Made by a program: the position numbers and the translations under genes
Shown here: piece by piece, positions 24,930-37,198 of the stretch
How positions within the stretch are numbered: position 1 is the stretch's first letter
Layout of the letters: every line of letters begins with the position of its first letter
DNA from: Fasciola hepatica
Lineage: Eukaryota > Platyhelminthes > Trematoda > Plagiorchiida > Fasciolidae
Assembly (NCBI GenBank): GCA_948099385.1
Contig: CANUEZ040000203.1
Coordinates: 806,001-870,000 of the forward strand
DNA: 64,000 bases
Direction: 5' to 3'
The notes under the pieces: model-generated
The model's input: the letters and a program-made list of their open reading frames with translations, nothing else
Database searches by the model: none
Told to the model about the DNA's origin: nothing

Positions 24930-26197
24930 TTGTGGTTTGGGTGTTCGACTGACATTCGTTCATCCCAACCCTTGTTCGTGTCCTCGTGTGGGCTCTGTCC
25001 ATGTGCAATGCTCGCGATTCCCTTAGCGGATCAAACAGCTGTACAGTGCTTCCATCATTTTCAATGGTCAGTTCCGTGGTCAAGCTGCATGGAGAATCAT
25101 ATTATACAAATCTACTCTGCTACTGCTCTATTGCATTGTATGAGCAATCTGTGTGGATTGTTCATAAGGGAATGCCTTGGTTTTACTTAGGCCCATAAAT
25201 AGAGAAGTGATGGAACATAGGATTGGATCGGTGTGCGAGAATTTGATTGTTACCGTTCAAAGCGGAAGCGAAAGCCGAAGCCAATTTGGGGGTTGTGCTA
25301 TATCATGTAGTGTATATGTTGAACAAAGCGTTGAGACCCATATCGGATAGCCTTGTGGTTTGGGTGTTCGACTGACATTCGTTCACCCCAACCCTTGTTC
25401 GTGTCTCCGTGTGGGCTCTGTCCATGTGCAATGCTCATGATTCCCTTAGCGGATCAAACAGCTGTACAGTGCTTCCATCATTTTCAACGGTCAGTTCCGT
25501 GGTCAAGCTGCATGGAGAATCATATAATACAAATCTACTCTGCAACTGCTCTGTTGCATTGTAAGTGCAAACTGTGTGGATTGTTCATAAGGGAATGCCT
25601 TATTTTTTTTAGGCCCATAAATAGAGAAGTGATGGACCGTGGGTTTTAATCGGTCTGCGAGAATTTGGTTGTTACCGTTCAAAGCGAAAGCGAAAGCCGA
25701 AGCCAATTTGGGGATTGTGCTATATCATGTAGTGTATATGTTGAACAAAGCGTTGAGACCCATATCGGATAGCCTTGTGGTTTGGGTGTTCGACTGACAT
25801 TCGTTCATCCCAACCCTTGTTCGTGTCCTCGTGTGGGCTCTGTCCATGTGCAATGCTCATGATTCCATTAGCGGATCAAACAGCTGTACAGTGCTTCCAT
25901 CATTTTCAATGGTCAGTTCCGTGGTCAAGCTGCATGGAGAATCATATTAAACAAATCTACTCTGCTACTGCTCTATTGCATTGTATGAGCTATCTGTGTG
26001 GATTGTTCATGAGGGAATGCCTTGGTTTTACTTAGGCCCATAAATAGAGAAGTGATGGAACATAGGATTGGATAAGTGTGCGAGAATTTCGTTCTTGCCG
26101 TTCAAAGCTAAAACGAAAGCCGAAGCCAATTTGGGGATTGTGCTATATCATGTATTGTATATGTTGAACAAAGCGTTGATACCCATATCGGATAGCC
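24930..26197 (+). repeat. Ordered three-unit block, copy 1 (second copy at 27045)
   Basis: 24930 has gctcgcgattcc. 25353 has caacggtcag, atataatac, an eight-T run in gccttattttttttagg, and accgtgggttt. 25775 has ccattagcgg, attaaac, gttcatgagg and ttcgttcttgccg. The block recurs in the same order at 27045, 27467 and 27889, five units later. Unit 25353 also has private changes (gtaagtgcaaactg). Confidence 0.7.
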
Positions 26198-27044
26198 TTG
26201 TGGTTTGGGTGTTCGACTGACATTCGTTCATCCCAACCCTTGTTCGTGTCCTCGTGTGGGCTCTGTCCATGTGCAATGCTCATGATTCCATTAGCGGATC
26301 AAACAGCTGTACAGTGCTTCCATAATTTTCAATGGTCAGTTCCGTGGTCAAGCTGCATGGAGAATCATATTAAACAAATCTACTCTGCCACTGCTCTATT
26401 GCATTGTATGAGCTATCTGTGTGGATTGTTCATGAGGAAATGCCTTGGTTTTACTTAGGCCCATAAATAGAGAAGTGATGGAACATGGGATTGGATCGGT
26501 GTGCGAGAATTTCGTTCTTGCCGTTCAAAGCCAAAACGAAAGCCGAAGCCAATTTGGGGATTGTGCTATATCATGTATTGTATATGTTGAACAAAGCGTT
26601 GAGACCCATATCGGACAGCCTTGTGGTTTTGGGAGTTCGACTGGCATTCGTTCATCCCAACCCTTGTTCGTGTCCCCGTGTGGGCTCTGTCCATGTGCAA
26701 TGCTCATGATTCCCTTAGCGGATCAAACAGCTGTACAGTGCTTCCATAATTTTCAATGGTCAGTTCCGTGGTCAAGCTGCATGGAGAATCATATTATACA
26801 AATCTACTCTGCTACTGCTCTATTGCATTGTATGAGCAATCTGTGTGGATTGTTCATGAGGGAATGCCTTGGTTTTACTTGGGCCCATAAATAGAGAAGT
26901 GATGGAACATAGGATTGGATCGGTGTGCGAGAATTTGGTTGTTACCGTTCAACGCGAAAGCGAAAGCCGAAGCCAATTTGGGGATTGTGCTATATCATGT
27001 ATTGTATATGTTGAACGAAGCGTTGAGACCCATATCGGATAGCC

Positions 27045-28311
27045 TTGTGGTTTGGGTGTTCGACTGACATTCGTTCATCCCAACCCTTGTTCGTGTCCCC
27101 GTGTGGGCTCTGTCCATGTGAAATGCTCGCGATTCCCTTAGCGGATCAAACAGCTGTACAGTGCTTCCATAATTTTCAATGGTCAGTTCCGTGGTCAAGC
27201 TGCATGGAGAATCATATTATACAAATCTACTCTGCTACTGCTCTATTGCATTGTATGAGCAATCTGTGTGGATTGTTCATAAGGGAATGCCTTGGTTTTA
27301 CTTAGGCCCATAAATAGAGAAGTGATGGAACATAGGATTGGATCGGTGTGCGAGAATTTGATTGTTACCGTTCAAAGCGGAAGCGAAAGCCGAAGCCAAT
27401 TTGGGGATTGTGCTATATCATGTAGTGTATATGTTGAACAAACGTTGAGACCCATATCGGATAGCCTTGTGGTTTGGGTGTTCGACTGACATTCGTTCAC
27501 CCCAACCCTTGTTCGTGTCTACGTGTGGGCTCTGTCCATGTGCAATGCTCATGATTCCCTTAGCGGATCAAACAGCTGTACAGTGCTTCCATCATTTTCA
27601 ACGGTCAGTTCCGTGGTCAAGCTGCATGGAGAATCATATAATACAAATCTACTCTGCTACTGCTCTGTTGCATTGTATGAGCAATCTGTGTGGATTGTTC
27701 ATAAGGGAATGCCTTATTTTTTTTAGGCCCATAAATAGAGAAGTGATGTACCGTGGGTTTGGATCGGTCTGCGAGAATTTGATTGTTACCGTTCAAAGCG
27801 AAAGCGAAAGCCGAAGCCAATTTGGGGATTGTGCTATATCATGTAGTGTATATGTTGAACAAAGCGTTGAGACCCATATCGGATAGCCTTGTGGTTTGGG
27901 TGTTCGACTGACATTCGTTCATCCCAACCCTTGTTCGTGTCCTCGTGTGGGCTCTGTCCATGTGCAATGCTCATGATTCCATTAGCGGATCAAACAGCTG
28001 TACAGTGCTTCCATCATTTTCAATGGTCAGTTCCGTGGTCAGGCTGCATGGAGAATCATATTAAACAAATCTACTCTGCTACTGCTCTATTGCATTGTAT
28101 GAGCTAACTGTGTGGATTGTTCATGAGGGAATGCCTTGGTTTTACTTAGGCCCATAAATAGAGAAGTGATGGAACATAGGATTGGATAGGTGTGCGAGAA
28201 TTTCGTTCTTGCCGTTCAAAGCTAAAACGAAAGCCGAAGCCAATTTGGGGATTGTGCTATATCATGTATTGTATATGTTGAACAAAGCGTTGAGACCCAT
28301 ATCGGATAGCC
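27045..28311 (+). repeat. Ordered three-unit block, copy 2
   Basis: It repeats the marker order of 24930-26197. Units 27045 and 27467 are both 422 bp: the first lacks one base in gaacaaacgttgag and the second has the eight-T form of the actta site. The first unit is also the third member of the block that begins at 26198, so two ordered blocks overlap here. Confidence 0.7.
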
Positions 28312-31274
28312 TTGTGGTTTGGGTGTTCGACTGACATTCGTTAACCCCAACCCTTGTTCGTGTCCCCGTGTGGGCTCTGTCCATGTGCAATGCTCATGAT
28401 TCCCTTAGCGGATCAAACAGCTGTACAGTGCTTCCATAATTTTCAATGGTCAGTTCAGTGTTCAAGCTGCATGGAGAATCATATTATACAAATCTACTCT
28501 GCTACTGCTCTATTGCATTGTATGAGCAATCTGTGTGGATTGTTCATAAGGGAATGCCTTGGTTTTACTAAGGCCCATAAATAGAGAAGTGATGGACCGT
28601 AGGATTGGATCGGTGTGCGAGAATTTGATTGTTACCGTTCAAAGCGAAAGCGAAAGCCGAAGCCAATTTGGGGATTGTGCTATATCATGTAGTGTATATG
28701 TTGAACAAAGCGTTGAGACCCATATCGGATAGCCTTGTGGTTTGGGTGTTCGACTGACATTCGTTCATCCCAACCCTTGTTCGTGTCCTCGTGTGGGCTC
28801 TGTCCATGTGCAATGCTCATGATTCCATTAGCGGATCAAACAGCTGTACAGTGCTTCCATAATTTTCAATGGTCAGTTCCGTGGTCAAGCTGCATGGAGA
28901 ATCATATTAAACAAATCTACTCTGCTACTGCTCTATTGCATTGTATGAGCTATCTGTGTGGATTGTTCATGAGGGAATGCCTTGGTTTTACTTAGGCCCA
29001 TAAATAGAGAAGTGATGGAACATAGGATTGGATAGGTGTGCGAGAATTTCGTTCTTGCCGTTCAAAGCCAAAACGAAAGCCGAAGCCAATTTGGTGATTG
29101 TGCTATATCATGTAGTGTATATGTTGAACAAAGCGTTGATACCCATATCGGATAGCCTTGTGGTTTGGGTGTTCGACTGACATTCGTTCATCCCAACCCT
29201 TGTTCGTGTCCCCGTGTGGGCTCTGTCCATGTGCAATGCTCATGATTCCCTTAGCGGATCAAACAGCTGTACAGTGCTTCCATAATTTTCAATGGTCAGT
29301 TCCGTGGTCAAGCTGCATGGAGAATCATATTATACAAATCTACTCTGCTACTGCTCTATTGCATTGTATGAGCAATCTGTGTGGATTGTTCATAAGGGAA
29401 TGCCTTGGTTTTACTTAGGCCCATAAATAGAGAAGTGATGGAACATAGGATTGGATCGGTGTGCGAGAATTTGGTTGTTACCGTTCAAAGCGAAAGCGAA
29501 AGCCGAAGCCAATTTGGGGATTGTGCTATATCATGTATTGTATATGTTGAACAAAGCGTTGAGACCCATACCGGATAGCCTTGTAGTTTGAGTGTTCGAC
29601 TGACATTCGTTCATCCCAACCCTTGTTCGTGTCCCCGTGTGGGCTCTGTCCATGTGCAATGCTCATGATTCCCTTAGCGGATCAAACAGCTGTACAGTGC
29701 TTCCATAATTTTCAATGGTCAGTTCCGTGGTCAAGCTGCATGGAGAATCATATCATACAAATCTACTCTGATACTGCTCTATTGCATTGTATGAGCAATC
29801 TGTGTGGATTGTTCATAAGGGAATGCCTTGGTTTTACTTAGGCCCATAAATAGAGAAGTGATGTACCGTAGGATTGGATCGGTGTGCGAGAATTTGATTG
29901 TTACCGTTCAAAGCGAAAGCGAAAGCCGAAGCCAATTTGGGGATTGTGCTATATCATGTAGTGTATATGTTGAACAAAGCGTTGAGACCCATATCGGATA
30001 GCCTTGTGGTTTGGGTGTTCGACTTATATTCGTTCATCCCAACCCTTGTTCGTGTCCCCGTGTGGGTTCTGTCTATGTGCTATGCTCATGATTCCCTTAG
30101 CGGATCAAACAGCTGTACAGTGCTTCCATAATTTTCAATGGTCAGTTCCGTGGTCAAGCTGCATGGAGAATCATATTATACAAATCTACTCTGCTACTTC
30201 TCTATTGCATTGTATGAGCAATCTGTGTGGATTGTTCATGAGGGAATGCCTTGGTTTTATTTAGGCCCATAAATAGAGAAGTGATGGAACATAGGATTCG
30301 ATCGGTTTGCGAGAATTTGGTTGTTACCGTTCAAAGTGAAAGCGAAAGCCGAAGCCAATTTGGGGATTGTGCTATATCATGTAGTGTATATGTTGAACAA
30401 AGCGTTGATACCCATATGGGATAGCCTTGTGGTTTGGGTGTTCAACTTATATTCGTTCATCCCAACCCTTGTTCGTGTCCCCGTGTGGGCTCTGTCCATG
30501 TGCAATGCTCATGATTCCCTTAGCGGATCAAACAGCTGTACAGTGATTCCATAATTTTCAATGGTCAGTTCCGTGGTCAAGCTGCATGGAGAATCATATT
30601 ATACAAATCTACTCTGCTACTGCTCTATTGCATTGTATGAGCAATCTGTGTGGGGATTGTTCATAAGGGAATGCCTTGGTTTTACTTAGGCCCATAAATA
30701 GAGAAGTGATGGAACATAGGATTGGATCGGTGTGCGAGAATTTGGTTGTTACCGTTCAAAGCGAAAGCGAAAGCCGAAGCCAATTTGGGGATTGTGCTAT
30801 ATCATGTATTGTATATGTTGAACAAAGCGTTGAGACCCATATCGGATAGCCTTGTGGTTTGGGTGTTCGACTGACGTTCGTTAACCCCAACCCTTGTTCG
30901 TGTCCCCGTGTGGGCTCTGTCCATGTGCAATGCTCATGATTCCCTTAGGGGATCAAACAGCTGTACAGTGGTTCCATCATTTTCAATGGTCAGTTCCGTG
31001 GTCAAGCTGCATGGAGAATCATATTATACAAATCTACTCTGCTACTGCTCTATTGCATTGTATGAGCAATCTGTGTGGATTGTTCATAAGGGAATGCCTT
31101 GGTTTTACTTAGGCCCGTAAATAGAGAAGTGATGGAACATAGGATTGGATAAGTGTGCGAGAATTTGGTTGTTACCGTTCAAAGCGAAAGCGAAAGCCGA
31201 AGCCAATTTGGGGATTGTGCTATATCATGTATTGTATATGTTGAACAAAGCGTTGATACCCATATCGGATAGCC

Positions 31275-32966
31275 TTGTGGTTTGGGTGTTCGACTGACAT
31301 TCGTTCACCCCAACCCTTGTTCGTGTCCCCGTGTGGGCTCTGTCCATGTGCAATGCTCATGATTCCCTTAGCGGATCAAACAGCTGTACAGTGCTTCCAT
31401 CATTTTCAATGGTCAGTTCCGTGGTCAAGCTGCATGGAGAATCATATTATACAAATCTACTCTGCTACTTCTCTATTGCATTGTATGAGGTATCTGTGTG
31501 GATTGTTCATATGGGAATGCCTTGGTTTTAATTAGGCCCATAAATAGAGAAGTGATGGAACATAGGATTGGATCGGTGTGCGAGAATTTGGTTGTTACCG
31601 TTCAAAGCGAAAGCGAAAGCCGAAGCCAATTTGGGGATTGTGCTATATCATGTATTGTATATGTTGAACAAAGCGTTGAGACCCATATCGGATAGCCTTG
31701 TGGTTTGGGTGTTCGACTGACATTCGTTCATCCCAACCCTTGTTCGTGTCCCCGTGTGGGATCTGTCCATGTGCAATGCTCATGATTCCCTTAGCGGATC
31801 AAACAGCTGTACAGTGCTTCCATAATTTTCAATGGTCAGTTCCGTGGTCAAGCTGCATGGAGAATCATATTATACAAATCTACTCTGCTACTGCTCTATT
31901 GCATTGTATGAGCAATCTGTGTGGATTGTTCATAAGGGAATGCCTTGGTTTTACTTAGGCCCATAAATAGAGAAGTGATGGAACATAGGATTGGATCGGT
32001 GTGCGAGAATTTGGTTGTTACCGTTCAAAGCGAAAGCGAAAGCCGAAGCCAATTTGGGGATTGTGCTATATCATGTATTGTATATGTTGAACAAAGCGTT
32101 GATACCCATATCGGATAGCCTTGTGGTTTGGGTGTTCGACTGACATTCGTTCACCCCAACCCTTGTTCGTGTCCCCGTGTGGGCTCTGTCCATGTGCAAT
32201 GCTCATGATTCCCTTAGCGGATCAAACAGCTGTACAGTGCTTCCATAATTTTCAATGGTCAGTTCCGTGGTCAAGCTGCATGGAGAATCATATTATACAA
32301 ATCTACTCTGCTACTTCTCTATTGCATTGTATGAGGTATCTGTGTGGATTGTTCATATGGGAATGCCTTGGTTTTAATTAGGCCCATAAATAGAGAAGTG
32401 ATGGAACATAGGATTGGATCGGTGTGCGAGAATTTGGTTGTTACCGTTCAAAGCGAAAGCGAAAGCCGAAGCCAATTTGGGGATTGTGCTATATCATGTA
32501 TTGTATATGTTGAACAAAGCGTTGAGACCCATATCGGATAGCCTTGTGGTTTGGGTGTTCGACTGACATTCGTTCATCCCAACCCTTGTTCGTGTCCCCG
32601 TGTGGGATCTGTCCATGTGCAATGCTCATGATTCCCTTAGCGGATCAAACAGCTGTACAGTGCTTCCATAATTTTCAATGGTCAGTTCCGTGGTCAAGCT
32701 GCATGGAGAATCATATTATACAAATCTACTCTGCTACTGCTCTATTGCATTGTATGAGCAATCTGTGTGGATTGTTCATAAGGGAATGCCTTGGTTTTAC
32801 TTAGGCCCATAAATAGAGAAGTGATGGAACATAGGATTGGATCGGTGTGCGAGAATTTGGTTGTTACCGTTCAAAGCCCGAGCTAAATCCGAAGCCAATT
32901 TGGGGATTGTGCTATATCATGTATTGTATATGTTGAACAAAGCGTTGAGACCCATATCGGATAGCC
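31275..32966 (+). repeat. Two-unit (846-bp) tandem duplication
   Basis: Units 31275 and 32121 share ctacttctc, gaggtatctg, gttcatatggg and ggttttaattagg, and differ at the ccatcat/ccataat site. Units 31698 and 32544 both have tgggatctg. The copies part at the tail of the second unit: 32544 carries the ccgagctaaatccg tract (about 32877) and ends gttgagacc, where 31698 has the normal hexamer run and ends gttgatacc. Confidence 0.8.
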
Positions 32967-34237
32967 TTGTAGTTTGGGTGTTCGACTGACATTCGTTCAC
33001 CCCAACCCTTGTTCGTGTCCCCGTGTGGGCTCTGTCCATGTGCAATGCTCATGATTCCCTTAGCGGATCAAACAGCTGTACAGTGCTTCCATAATTTTCA
33101 ATGGTCAGTTCCGTGGTCAAGCTGCATGGAGAATCATATTATACAAATCTACTCTGCTACTGCTCTATTGCATGGTATGAGGTATCTGTGTGGATTGTTC
33201 ATAAGGGTATGCCTTGGTTTTACTTAGGCCCATAAATAGAGAAGTGATGGAACATAGGATTGGATCGGTGTGCGAGAATTTGGTTGTTACCGTTCAAAGC
33301 GAAAGCGAAAGCCGAAGCCAATTTGGGGATTGTGCTATATCATGTATTGTATATGTTGAACAAAGCGTTGAGACCCATATCGGATAGCCTTGTGGTTTGG
33401 GTGTTCGACTGACATTCGTTCATCCCAACCCTTGTTCGTGTCCCCGTGTGGGCTCTGTCCATGTGCAATGCTCATGATTCCCTTAGCGGATCAAACAGCT
33501 GTACAGTGGTTCCATCATTTTCAATGGTCAGTTCACTGTTCAAGCTGCATGGAGAATCATATTATACAAATCTACTCTGCTACTGCTCTATTGCATTGTA
33601 TGAGCAATCTGTGTGGATTGTTCAAAAGGGAATGCCTTGGTTTTACTTAGGCCCGTAAATAGAGAAGTGATGGACCGTAGGATTGGATCGGTGTGCGAGA
33701 ATTTGATTGTTACCGTTCAAAGCGAAAGCGAAAGCCGAAGCCAATTTGGGGATTGTGCTATATCATGTATTGTATATGTTGAACAAAGCATTGAGACCGA
33801 TATCGGATAGCCTTGTGGTTTGGGTGTTCGACTGACATTCGTTCATCCCAACCCTTGTTCGTGTCCTCGTGTGGGCTCTGTCCATGTGCAATGCTCATGA
33901 TTCCATTAGCGGATCAAACAGCTGTACAGTGCTTCCATCATTTTCAATGGTCAGTTCCGTGGTCAAGCTGCATGGAGAATCATATTAAACAAATCTACTC
34001 TGCTACTTCTCTATTGCATTGTATGAGCAATCTGTGTGGGGATTGATCATAAGGGAATGCCTTGGTTTTACTTAGGCCAATAAATAGAGAAGTGATGGAC
34101 CGTAGGATTGGATCGGTGTGCGAGAATTTGATTGTTACCGTTCAAAGCGAAAGCGAAAGCCGAAGCCAATTTGGGGATTGTGCTATATCATGTAGTGTAT
34201 ATGTTGAACAAAGCGTTGAGACCCATATCGGATAGCC

Positions 34238-36775
34238 TTGTGGTTTGGGTGTTCGACTTATATTCGTACATCCCAACCCTTGTTCGTGTCCTCGTGTGGG
34301 CTCTGTCCATGTGCAATGCTCATGATTCCCTTAGCGGATCAAACAGCTGTACAGTGCTACCATCATTTTCAATGGTCAGTTCCGTGGTCAAGCTGCATGG
34401 AGAATCATATTATACAAATCTACTCTGCTACTGCTCTATTGCATTGTATGAGCAATCTGTGTGGATTGTTCATTAAAGAATGCCTTGGTTTTACTTAGGC
34501 CCATAAATAGAGAAGTGATGGAACATTGGATTGGATCGGTTTGCGAGAATTTGGTTGTTACCGTTCAAAGTGAAAGCGAAAGCCGAAGCCAATTTGGGGA
34601 TTGTGCTATATCATGTATTGTATATGTTGAACAAAGCGTTGAGACCCATATCGGATAGCCTTGTGGTTTGGGTGTTCGACTGACATTCGTTCATCCCAAC
34701 CCTTGTTCGTGTCCCCGTATGGGCTCTGTCCATGTGCAATGCTCATGATTCCCTTAGCGGATCAAACAGCTGTACAGTGATTCCATAATTTTCAATGGTC
34801 AGTTCCGTGGTCAAGCTGCATGGAGAATCATATTATACAAATCTACTCTGCTACTGCTCTATTGCATTGTATGAGCAATCTGTGTGGATTGTTCATAAGA
34901 GAATGCCTTGGTTTTACTTAGGCCCGTAAATAGAGAAGTGATGGAACATAGGATTGGATCGGTGTGCGAGAATTTGGTTGTTACCGTTCAAAGCGAAAGC
35001 GAAATCCGAAGCCAATTTGGGGATTGTGCTATATCATGTATTGTATATGTTGAACGAAGCGTTGAGACCCATATCGGATAGCCTTGTAGTTTGGGTGTTC
35101 GACTGACATTCGTTCATCCCAACCCTTGTTCGTGTCCCCGTGTGGGCTCTGTCCATGTGCAATGCTCATGATTCCCTTAGCGGATCAAGCAGCTGTACAG
35201 TGCTTCCATAATTTTCAATGGTCAGTTCCGTGGTCAAGCTGCATGGAGAATCATATTATACAAATCTACTCTGCTACTGCTCTATTGCATTGTATGAGCA
35301 ATCTGTGTGGATTGTTCATAAGGGAATGCCTTGGTTTTACTTAGGCCAATAAATAGAGAAGTGATGGACCGTAGGATTGGATCGGTGTGCGAGAATTTGA
35401 TTGTTACCGTTCAAAGCGAAAGCGAAAGCCGAAGCCAATTTGGGGATTGTGCTATATCATGTAGTGTATATGTTGAACAAAGCGTTGAGACCCATATCGG
35501 ATAGCCTTGTGGTTTGGGTGTTCGACTTATATTCGTACATCCCAACCCTTGTTCGTGTCCTCGTGTGGGCTCTGTCCATGTGCAATGCTCATGATTCCCT
35601 TAGCGGATCAAACAGCTGTACAGTGCTACCATCATTTTCAATGGTCAGTTCCGTGGTCAAGCTGCATGGAGAATCATATTATACAAATCTACTCTGCTAC
35701 TGCTCTATTGCATTGTATGAGCAATCTGTGTGGATTGTTCATTAAAGAATGCCTTGGTTTTACTTAGGCCCATAAATAGAGAAGTGATGGAACATTGGAT
35801 TGGATCGGTTTGCGAGAATTTGGTTGTTACCGTTCAAAGTGAAAGCGAAAGCCGAAGCCAATTTGGGGATTGTGCTATATCATGTATTGTATATGTTGAA
35901 CAAAGCGTTGAGACCCATATCGGATAGCCTTGTAGTTTGGGTGTTCGACTGACATTCGTTCATCCCAACCCTTGTTCGTGTCCCCGTATGGGCTCTGTCC
36001 ATGTGCAATGCTCATGATTCCCTTAGCGGATCAAACAGCTGTACAGTGATTCCATAATTTTCAATGGTCAGTTCCGTGGTCAAGCTGCATGGAGAATCAT
36101 ATTATACAAATCTACTCTGCTACTGCTCTATTGCATTGTATGAGCAATCTGTGTGGATTGTTCATAGTGGAATGCCTTGGTTTTACTTAGGCCCGTAAAT
36201 AGAGAAGTGATGGAACATAGGATTGGATCGGTGTGCGAGAATTTGGTTGTTACCGTTCAAAGCGAAAGCGAAATCCGAAGCCAATTTGGGGATTGTGCTA
36301 TATCATGTATTGTATATGTTGAACGAAGCGTTGAGACCCATATCGGATAGCCTTGTAGTTTGGGTGTTCGACTGACATTCGTTCATCCCAACCCTTGTTC
36401 GTGTCCCCGTGTGGGCTCTGTCCATGTGCAATGCTCATGATTCCCTTAGCGGATCAAGCAGCTGTACAGTGCTTCCATAATTTTCAATGGTCAGTTCCGT
36501 GGTCAAGCTGCATGGAGAATCATATTATACAAATCTACTCTGCTACTGCTCTATTGCATTGTATGAGCAATCTGTGTGGATTGTTCATAAGGGAATGCCT
36601 TGGTTTTACTTAGACCAATAAATAGAGAAGTGATGGACCGTAGGATTGGATCGGTGTGCGAGAATTTGATTGTTACCGTTCAAAGCGAAAGCGAAAGCCG
36701 AAGCCAATTTGGGGATTGTGCCATATCATGTAGTGTATATGTTGAACAAAGCGTTGAGACCCATATCGGATAGCC
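34238..36775 (+). repeat. Three-unit (1269-bp) tandem duplication, very similar copies
   Basis: 34238-35506 and 35507-36775 share many private states in the same order: attcgtacatccc, tgctaccatc, gttcattaaagaatg, aacattgg, cggtttgcg, caaagtgaaag, ccccgtatggg, gtgattcc, cccgtaaatag, gcgaaatccg, gaacgaagcg and gatcaagcag. By eye I find only about six or seven differences (for example near 34667, 34888, 36616 and 36721). This is the clearest recent higher-order duplication in the window. Confidence 0.88.
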
Positions 36776-37198
36776 TTGTGGTTTGGGTGTTCGACTTATA
36801 TTCGTTCATCCCAACCCTTGTTCGTGTCCTCGTGTGAGCTCTGTCCATGTGCAATGCTCATGATTCCCTTAGCGGATCAAACAGCTGTACAGTGCTTCCA
36901 TCATTTTCAATGGTCAGTTCCGTGGTCTAGCTGCATGGAGAATCATATTATACAAATCTACTCTGCTACTGCTCTATTGCATTGTATGAGGTATCTGTGT
37001 GGATTTTTCATAAGGGAATGCCTTGGTTTTACTTAGGCCCATAAATAGAGAAGTGATGGAACATTGGATTCGATCGGTTTGCGAGAATTTGGTTGTTACC
37101 GTTCAATGCGAAAGCGAAAGCCGAAGCCAATTTGGGGATTGTGCTATATCATGTATTGTATATGTTGAACAAAGCGTTGAGACCCATATCGGATAGCC

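Larger units (their letters stand above)
13505..29157 (+). repeat. Middle domain: mixed cctcg and ccccg units, irregular lengths
   Basis: The two states of the diagnostic site alternate with no simple rule. This stretch has the highest density of length variants: units 21119 and 26621 are 424 bp, 21966 and 22391 are 425 bp, and 24508, 25353, 27045 and 27467 are 422 bp. It also holds the most aberrant units, such as 25353 and 27467 with an eight-T run, and 25775, 26198, 27889 and 28735 with ttcgttcttgccg. It reads as the zone where left-type and right-type units have been shuffled. Confidence 0.7.

Noticed and set aside
26445..26894. A 149-codon open frame, the longest in the window, and a 139-codon frame at 27467
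   Set aside because: Each runs through a unit junction because of a local 1-bp length change or a lost stop, and reads satellite sequence throughout.
32877..32896. A CENP-B box within the ccgagcta tract or the ttcgtgtccccg site
   Set aside because: The spacing and core bases of the CENP-B box consensus are not met on either strand.
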